From positions 310,001-374,000 of the forward strand of contig BSBM01000764.1 of assembly GCA_027924585.1 (NCBI GenBank): DNA of 64,000 bases, given 5' to 3'. Positions within the stretch are counted from its first letter, which is position 1, and the number at the start of each line of letters is the position of its first letter. Position numbers and translations under genes: made by a program. Below are positions 56,773 to 64,000 of the stretch, piece after piece. The notes under the pieces were generated by a model. The model made no database searches and was not told the origin of the DNA. It saw nothing but the letters and a program-made list of their open reading frames with translations. This DNA comes from Larix kaempferi. Taxonomy: Eukaryota > Streptophyta > Pinopsida > Pinales > Pinaceae.

Positions 56773-59025
56773 TCACCCATCCTTGGGTGACTTATTCAAT
56801 TCGTCGATGACCTCCCTGATATCCCATGCTACCACCTTAGGTATCTCTGCCTGCCTGTGATATCCAAAATTCTGATCCTCCCTAGCCCATGTCTTCCTCT
56901 CTTCCTCTTCATTAATCTGTTCCTTGATGACTAGGGAAAGAAAGAATGGGGGATTCAGCCTCATCCCGATCCATTTGAGTTGATTTCTTTCCAGGGATTC
57001 TTTGTAGAGTGTGGTTTTGAAAAGAGCATCATCAAGCCTAAGGGGAGAGTGGAGTTCTCTTCTTTTCAGATCGTTTGCCACCCTGCTCCACCTTTCCTTA
57101 ATGGACTCATTAACTTCCTTCTGTGTGCTTCGAAGTGTAATGTCAAAATGAGTCACAGCCTCCTGTTGTTTTGCAAGGAGAATGGGTATCAGTTCCTCGT
57201 CCTGGGTGAGGATCCTGTGGTTATAGATTATCCCTTCAGGGTGAGTTGGCTCTGGTCTGATCATTAATGGGGTTTGCCATTTGGATGCAACATAGAGATG
57301 GTAGTCTTGGGCTCGCTCAATTTCGTGGTTCATCCACGAACATAATGCCCTTAATTGGAAATCGCCCACATATGGGTTTGGCGACCAGTTGGGCGAGCCA
57401 GAAACTACGAAATTATGCAAGAAGAACTCACTCAATTGGTCTTTCTCCAGCTCTGTGGAGTTCAAAGATGCATCAATAAACTCTTTGGGAGTGCTTACCT
57501 CTATAGGGAGTCCTTTCTTCAACCTCTGGAGCTGGAATTCGCCCCATTTCTCCTGTATATAAACTGCATATACTGCTGACGGTGGTCTGAGGTCCCGCAG
57601 TCTATCATATATGCCGATAGTAGTGGCCAAAATGTCCTTTAATTTGGTAATCTCCTGGTATTTCTTTGCTAATTCATTTTGTGCCTCGGCCAACTTTTCT
57701 TGCAGTGCTGAATTCTTCTGCTCAGCCAGCCACAGCTCTTCTGCATGATGCATCTTCAGGATTTGTGTCTTCTTGGCTGAGAATGGGGGAGGTGTGGGCT
57801 GGCTTCCTGGCCCAATTCTTAACGTTTCCAACTCATTTATGAGCCTTTCCAATTCTACCCAAGCCTCAGCGAGTTGGGTAACGACCTCAGGGTTTTCATT
57901 ATGTTTTGGGGAACTCCCCTGGAGGTTTCCTTGCTCTTGTAAGCTCTGCTCGTCTTCTTTTTCCATTTCTTCTTCTTCATCACGTTCTTCTTCTTCATTC
58001 TTTTCCTCTTCTTCTTCTTCTTCTGTAGTGGGATCCTTCTGGTCTATAAAAGGATCAATGTCATCATCAGACACATTGGCAACCAGGGGACTCGGTTACC
58101 TTTCTTCCTCCTTGGAGACTTGGATTTTAGATACCTGCGTGAATCTCTTGCCGTGCCTCTTCGACACCTGACTACTGGTAGGAATACCTGGGTCTAATTT
58201 GGGGGAGTCCTCTTTTGAGTGTTTTATCTTTACCAAGGTGTCGGCCACACTGTCCAAGTCAATTTTTCGTTTTGCCCCTGATACAGAGGTGGTCTTACTT
58301 TTTGATTCGGGTGGTAAGGGCATAGTCTTCATTCTCTAAACGTCCTCAGCAGATACCACGATGAACTCCTCCCAAGAGAGCTCTGGAATCTGAGCTTTTA
58401 GTTCCTCACCAACTATTAGTTTGATTAGCCCATGATGGGCCAAAGCATCCTCTTTTCCCTTAACCACCTTCCTACTCATCTCTGCTAGGGATTGGAGCAG
58501 GTAAAATGGAATGCTAATATTGTTGTTTGATGAAATGTGACTTCTGTGCCTAAGAAGTTCCAAAATACGAAAATGGAAAATGGGAACATAACTTAATCTT
58601 CCAGTGCATGTAATGTACCTCTGGACAATTGTAGCCATTTCATCCCATGGTGCTGGCATGGAGGGTCTTTTGACTCCATTTTTGTCTTCATCATAGACCT
58701 CTCCTTGCTCAAAGAATGCTGCTTTTGCTGTGTGGTTTGCCTCCCGGTCATTGCTGCTCCAATGTAGGCCCATTGGAAGACCAGTGTATTTGGAAATCAT
58801 GTCCTCATCCAATTTTATGCGTAACCCCTTTACCCGGGTGACGTACTGTTCATCCTTAATATGTTTGAGATTTCTTGCGAACTCCTGAGCTACCCCTGTA
58901 TCGTATCCTCTCAATCCAAGGATAAATGGCATCTAGCCTAAATTGCAAATGATCTGCAGGACTCTCGGGCTCTGATAAATGGCATTGTGATCTTCCGGTT
59001 CACTTTTCTTAAAACCCTTTGTCAT
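56773..59025 (-). pseudogene. Athila additional ORF (750 codons), transposon-protein-like
   Basis: One continuous minus-strand frame from ATG at 59023-59025 to a stop at 56773, interrupted by TAG at 58933, TAG at 58336 and a stop at 58096. The N-terminal 200 residues include YVTRVKGLRIKLDEDMISKY followed by TGLPMG, a pattern like the 'putative plant transposon protein' domain (PF20167) often found in Athila-type ORFs; this is my tentative assignment. A basic Lys/Ser-rich stretch follows, then an acidic run (about residues 335-360, mostly Glu) and two likely coiled coils (about 385-402 and 425-467). A mixed C-terminal region reads WMNHEIERAQDYHLYVASKW. I see no signal peptide or membrane segment, so an envelope role is not supported. 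It is in the sense orientation of the element and may be expressed from spliced RNA. Confidence 0.7.
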
Positions 59026-60214
59026 TTTTAGAATCTTCTTTATAATCAGACAAAACCAGGACTTTGGAATATGGTTTATACCCTCAACTAGTCGGGATCT
59101 GCCTACAGGCTCGAGGATTGCAATGCTGGCTGAGTGAGCGCACTAGCTTTGGTCTGTTACCTCTTGGGAATTCTGAGCGGTTCCTTATATGCAAAATTGT
59201 GGAATATTATGCAACCTTACTTGCTGTCTTTCCGCACCTATCCTTTCCATCATTCATGTACTTGCCTCTTTTAATCCCCTTTTTCCATGATCGATCTCTG
59301 TATTCCCATGATCGATTTCTGTACTTCTTATGGTGAAGGTTGCGATCATGATTTGCTGAGGGTGACGGGACTTTGGTAGCGATCATGAGTTATTAAGGTG
59401 ACAGGACTTAGGTAGCGATCATGACTTATTAAGGTCATTCTACCATGCCGTCGATTTAAAATAGAAGCTGTCCTCAGCTGACTAGAAACAAATGTAGTGT
59501 GGGATAATGTTTTACCTTAAATATAAAATAAAATCGTTCTAGAGATTACCTTGGTATGTATGCATACCTGCATTGATGATATGGTGCGTTTTTCATGAAT
59601 GGCGGATTCTGTAGTAGATTTGGCGGTGTCTGTAGTTGATTTCTGCATGTCAGTAGTTACGTGTGTGGACTGCTTTTTCCTTTTTTCCCATTTAAATTTG
59701 CTGAAGCATGTTCTTTTGAAAATTGTACCAGTTGTTGATACGACTCATGTGATGATGCTTTGTATTTGGATGATTGCATAGTTGTATGTGACTGACTCCC
59801 TTGAATAACTTGCAGGCTCGCTTGAGTATGTTGAAAAAGGATGGCATGGCGTGTTTGAAGAATTCCGTAGTAGTTGATGATTGATTGCTGAATATAGACG
59901 TGGCTGGCTCGCTTGAGTGCTGATATGTAATGTATCTGGCTTGCTTGAATTAATTTCAGGCTCTCTTGAATGGATATCCGGCTCACTTGATTGTGGTTGA
60001 TATTTTTCTTTGCAACATAAATGCTGGATTTTTCATAGGGATATACGTGGCCCTGTAATTTTCATTCTCTTTTTCGTTTTTTTTTCTTCTCTTTTTTCAT
60101 TTTTTTCTCTCTCTCTTTTTGTTTGTTTGTTTGTTTTTATTGTAAATGATTTGAATTTTACTGACTTGCCGCATCGTCTATCAACATCAATTGTTGCTGG
60201 TAGAGTACCTATGT
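59026..60214 (-). other. Region between Athila pol and additional ORF
   Basis: No gene. It contains three 36-bp units (59340-59446: 'tagcgatcatgagttattaa' type), a pair of 'catgatcgatytctgta' words at 59287-59325, 'ggctcgcttga'-type words at 59815-59990, and a long run that is purine-rich on the minus strand at 60063-60140. Confidence 0.6.
60063..60140 (-). other. Long polypurine run inside the Athila element
   Basis: The + strand is almost pure C/T for nearly 80 bases (ttttcgtttttttttcttct and on, then three gttt units), so the element strand is A/G-rich. It sits 80-150 bp after pol and could act as an internal (central) plus-strand primer, or simply be a simple-sequence expansion. Confidence 0.5.
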
Positions 60215-63200
60215 AAATTCTTCTTTTGACTGTGGTTTTTTGTAAAGTTTTAGGCGATGCCCATTCACTATCATGGGGAACTCCTCTTCATCAATTGTAA
60301 TAATTTTCACAGCCCCATTTTCATAATTTTTTTAAATAATGTAAGGTCCAAGCCATCTAGTGGTTAGTTTTCCCTTGAATGTGTGAAATCTGGAGTCGTA
60401 AAGTAGTGCCCAATCACCTTCGTTGAACTTTTTATCCTTCAGATGTTGGTCATGCCATTTATTTCTTTGCTATTGGATGATTTTAGTATGTGTAAGTGCT
60501 TGTTGGAGGTGTTCATCCAACTGATTTAGCTGTAGCATGCGTTCTTTTTGAATTTCTGATAGGTCCATATGTAAATCTGCTGCAATTCTTAATGTCTTTA
60601 TTTCAAATTCGATTGGCAGCATGACCTTTTTTCTATAGACTAGTTCATAAGGTGTGAATCCTGTAGTTGTTGTCCATGTAGTATTGTAAGCCCAGACTGC
60701 CTCACTAAGTCTGTCAGCCCAATCCCTTTTGTGAAGTTGGACATTTTTTGTCAAGATTCTCTCTAATTCCTTGTTGGTTACCTTAGCTTGACCATTTGCT
60801 TGAGGGTGATAGGAGGATGAGTGTCTGTGCTTCACGTTGTTTCTTTTCATCAAGTTCTCAATTAAATTTGATGTGAATTGTGGGCCCTGATCAGAAACTA
60901 CTTCTCTTGGAACCCCAAACCTGTGAAATATTTGCTCAATAAAGAATTTGGCTACACTGGTTTCATTTGCAGCAGCCAGTGCTGTTACCTCTGTCCATTT
61001 TGTAAGGTAATCAATGCATACGAGGATGTAGCTTTTCTGATTGGACTGTGGGTTGAATGGGCCAACAAAATCAAATCCCCACTTTTCAAATGCCTCTAAG
61101 GAGATTTGTGGATGGAGTGGCATTTCTTGTTTTTGTGTTGGTTTTCCCATTCTCTAGCAATCGTCACAGTGGGACACATACTCATAAGCATCTTTGTGGA
61201 GTGTTGGCCAATAATACCCTGTTTGCAAGATCTTGTAGGATGTCCTTTTTGTAGCATAGTGTCCTCCACAGGGTTCATTGTGGGTGGCATGCATTATGTA
61301 ATGTACTTCATCTTCCCTAATGCACCTTCTAAGTACTTGATCTGGTCCTTGTTTAAAAAGCATGCTCTCTATCCATGTATATGTGGCACTTTTCCTTATT
61401 ACTTTTGTCCTTTCTTTATAACTGTAATGTTCTGGAAACTTTCCTGATACTAAATAGTTTGCTATGTCAGCAAACCATGGGATTCTTATTGATATGGCAA
61501 AAAGGTGCTCATCAGGGAAGTTATCGTGAACCAATTCGTTATATTTTCCATGTGTGACTCTTGAAAAAAAGTCGGCTACCACATTATGCTTGCCTGGTTT
61601 ATCTATTATAGTAATGTCAAATTCTTGTAGAAGTAGCATCCATCGAATAATTCTTGCACTGGTATTAGGCTTGTTCATAAGATATCTGATCGCTGAGTGG
61701 TCAGTATGGATAAAAATTTGGTATCTTGTGATGTAATGCCTGAATTTATTGATTGCATGTATGACTGCCATAAATTCCTTCTCTGTGACTGTGTAGTTGA
61801 GTTTTGCCCCAGCCAAATTTTTGCTTATATAGTATATGGCATAGGGTTTCTTGTCTTGTTCTTGTCCAAGCATAGATCCGATGGCTTGATCTGATGCATC
61901 TGTGTGGATGTGAAATGGAATTTCCTAGTTTGGTCCTTGGAGTATTGGTGCTATGATGGTTTTCTGCTTAAGACTTTCAAAGGCTGTCATGCAGTTGCTT
62001 GTCCATATGAACTCATTGTCTTTTGTGAGAAGTGCAAACATGGGGGCAGCAATTCTGCTATAATTTTCAATAAACATTCTGTAGTACCTTGTATGTCCAA
62101 GGAAGCTTCTCACATCCCTTTATTTGACAGGTGGGGGTAGCGTTCTAATTACTGAGACTTTGGCTTGATCAACCTCTATGCCTCTTTGTGATATATGATG
62201 TCCTAGAATGATGCCTTCTTCCATTAACATCCTGCATTTGTCATTGCTTAGGCACAAGCTCATTTCAATACATTTTTTTAATACTAATTCAAGATTGTTC
62301 AATGCCTAGTCAAAGCTTTGTCCATAGGGTGTGAAATCATCCATGAAGACTTCCATTTTGTCATTCAGAAAATCGAAGAAAATACTCAATATGGCTCTTT
62401 GAAATGTTGTTGGGGCGTTACATAGACCAAAGGGTAGGACCCTATAGGCATAAGTTCCCCATGGGCATGTAAAGGTCGTCTTATTTTGATCAGCTGGGTG
62501 TATTAAAATTTGGTTGTACCCACTGAAACCGTCGAAGAATGAGAAGTACTTGTTTCCAGATAATGTATCCAGCACCTGGTCTATAAATGGAAGTGGAAAG
62601 TGATCTTTCTTGGTTGCTTTATTCAGCTCCCTGTAGTCCACACAAATTCTCCATTTACCTCCTTTTTTGGGCACTATGACTAGTGGTGAGACCCACTCAC
62701 TATCAGATATTGGATAGATGAACCCTGCATCTAATAACTTTTGTAATTCCACTTTGACTATGTCTTTAAGTGCGGGGTTCGGCCTTCTTTGTGGTTGCCT
62801 GATAGGAGTAGAACCTTCTTTGATGTAAATGTAGTGTTTGCAGATATCAGGATGTATTCCTTTCATGTCTGCATATGTCCATGCAAATGCTTTACTTTGT
62901 TCTTCTAGTATCTTCATCAATTTCTTTTCTTGCTCTGGTTGTAAATTGGAATTTATGTTGACTGTTTTGCTAGGGTGAATTTCCACGACTTTTACCTTTT
63001 CAATCTGTTCTTCCAGTACTTCTGTCCATAAGTCATCCATGTTCTGTTTTGAAATGTCACTTGTTTCTATGGAAAAAAATTCTTGAATAACATGATTGTT
63101 AGAAGATACATTTTGTATAAATCTATCTATATGGCCATCTTCATCTATTGCTTTTCGTGATATTGCAGCATCAATTGTTAGGATAGGGCGGAGGTTGTGA

Positions 63201-64000
63201 TTTGGTGTGTTCTGGTAATCATCAGTCCAATTTTGATATTCTAACTCTGAAGATTTCATTGCTGGTGGGTAGATTGTGATTTTCTTCCTGGTATGTCCAC
63301 TGGTAATTGTCATGTTTCCTGATCGGAAACCTATGTAAGCGTTTGCAGTTGCTAACCAAGGTCTGCCTAGGATAATTGGATAGCCACTAAGTTTTCTTTT
63401 GATTTCAATTATTATAAAATCAGCTGGGTATTCCCAGGATTCAATATTGATCATAATGTCTTCTAGCATTCCTTCGGGTTTCACAGTGGACGTGTCTACT
63501 AGTTGGAGTACTGTTGTGGTTGGTCTGGCCATTGATTGGAGTCCTAGGTATAACATGGTTTCCTTAGTCATGACATTGATCGCAGCTCCCAAATCTATTA
63601 AGCTTTTATTTATTTGCTTGTTATTTATGGTGACATTTACTATAGGAGTACCAGGATCAAGATTTTTAGGGTTTATTATGACACCCAGCATCAAATCGAC
63701 CAATTGTCCCACTACATTAATAGTTGGTGGATCACGCTTCCTCCTTCCTGGTTTCTTTAGGCAATTCTCTCTAATAGATTTGTTGCAGATGGGCACATCC
63801 CTTGTGGCTTGTAAAATCGGGATTTGGATGTTTAAGTGTTTGAATTCGTTTAAAATTGTATTCTCTTCCTCTTCTTTTGTACTTCGGACTAGTTTTTCTG
63901 AAAATGGAGGGTTTCTGTTGCGTGGGAGTGGTTGGGTTTCGTCCTCAGGAGGTTCTGGTTCGTCAGGATGCTGAACATAGGGTTCTGATGTTTGGTTTTG
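60215..64000 (-). pseudogene. Athila pol: protease, RT, RNase H, integrase (5' end outside window)
   Basis: A single frame open to the right edge. The protease loop SLIDLGAAINVMT is near 63600 and the second motif YPIILGRPWLATANAY near 63380. RT has AGFIYPISDSEWVSP, WRICVDYRELNKAT, FFDGFSGYNQILI, LPFGLCNAPTTFQRA and catalytic FMDD. After stops at 62306, 62120 and 61925, RNase H starts FHIHTDASDQAIGSM and continues FHIHTD-like to KHNVVADFFSR. Integrase has a zinc finger with CGGHY and HCDDC, a stop at 61151-61153, first Asp in CIDYLTKW and second Asp in VVSDQGPQF. The catalytic Glu is replaced by Lys in ANGQAKVTNKELE (codon 60782-60784). The frame ends after RLKLYKKPQSKEEF near 60215, past one more TAG near 60335. 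It is inactive both by stops and by the active-site change. Confidence 0.92.

Larger units (their letters stand above)
55539..64000 (-). mobile_element. Athila-type Ty3/gypsy element, 3' part (runs off right edge)
   Basis: Read on the minus strand: pol from beyond the window edge to about 60215, an intergenic region, a 750-codon extra ORF, PPT and 3' LTR. The protease active-site loop (SLIDLGAAINVMT) and RT motif (EVFMDDFTPYGQSFD) are of Athila type. Athila elements characteristically carry an additional or env-like ORF downstream of pol, which fits. The 5' LTR, gag and target-site partner are outside the window. Pol and the extra ORF each keep one frame over long distances with a handful of stops, so decay is moderate. 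Confidence 0.88.

Noticed and set aside
56773-63796. Endogenous pararetrovirus (caulimovirid) copy
   Set aside because: Presence of integrase, LTR and PPT, and Athila-type protease and RT motifs, with no movement-protein or coat-type frame, fits an LTR retrotransposon.

Overview
The window looks like heterochromatic, repeat-dominated DNA from the nuclear genome of a seed plant with a large genome; a gymnosperm (conifer-type) is my best inference. The evidence is an AT-rich background, canonical GT-AG introns, an exon clearly related to plant ABCB6/ABCB20 transporters, and plant-type LINE, tRNA-derived SINE, chromovirus, Tat and Athila elements, nearly all carrying nonsense codons and frameshifts. 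I see no intact conventional gene, no rRNA or functional tRNA gene, and nothing bacterial, organellar or CRISPR-like. The species is not determinable from the sequence alone.

Layout. 1-7974: AT-rich non-coding DNA with a possible exon remnant (2248-2454, minus), an exon-1 pseudogene of an ABCB6/20-type transporter (4333-4719, minus) and the tail of a LINE (5170-6112). 7980-9549: a 1.57-kb internally deleted chromovirus with two LTRs, PBS, PPT and TAGAT target-site duplications. 9555-17831: non-coding DNA with local tandem duplications, one copy of a dispersed repeat (13370-14330), a tRNA-derived SINE with 16-bp TSDs (14517-14771, minus) and microsatellites. 17845-20314: a 5'-truncated LINE insertion with a perfect 13-bp TSD, whose unusually long 3' part carries an unknown reading frame and an 18-bp minisatellite encoding a hexapeptide repeat. 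20340-23470: an older, heavily decayed LINE. 23640-26676: a CpG-rich patch, TATA box and a five-exon unknown gene, now with stop codons. 27587-43457: a complete 15.87-kb Tat-type Ty3/gypsy element on the minus strand. It has 928-bp LTRs, AAGTG TSDs, gag-pro-RT-RH-INT, an archaeal-type RNase H in what looks like a separate exon after integrase, and, antisense to all this, a two-exon plant-mobile-domain-like gene with its own TATA box. A 1.77-kb solo LTR with TATAG TSDs is nested inside it. 43458-49700: a perfect 31-bp hairpin, a 358-bp satellite array (44951-47533) and further tandem repeats. 49705-55538: a nearly full-length but dead LINE. 55539-64000: the 3' part of an Athila-type element on the minus strand: LTR, PPT, a 750-codon extra ORF and pol. 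It runs off the right edge.

How it fits together. Most of the window is explained by nested insertions: solo LTR into Tat element, LINE into sequence next to an older LINE, and Athila element apparently into the 3' end of the 49.7-kb LINE. Many of the nonsense codons are TAG, TAA or TGA where C-to-T or G-to-A change of CAG, CAA, CGA or TGG would suffice, as expected from deamination of methylated, silenced DNA. The parts that go beyond ordinary retroelement annotation are the antisense two-exon gene and spliced-looking RNase H of the Tat element, the unknown five-exon gene at 24-27 kb, and the LINE-borne hexapeptide minisatellite.
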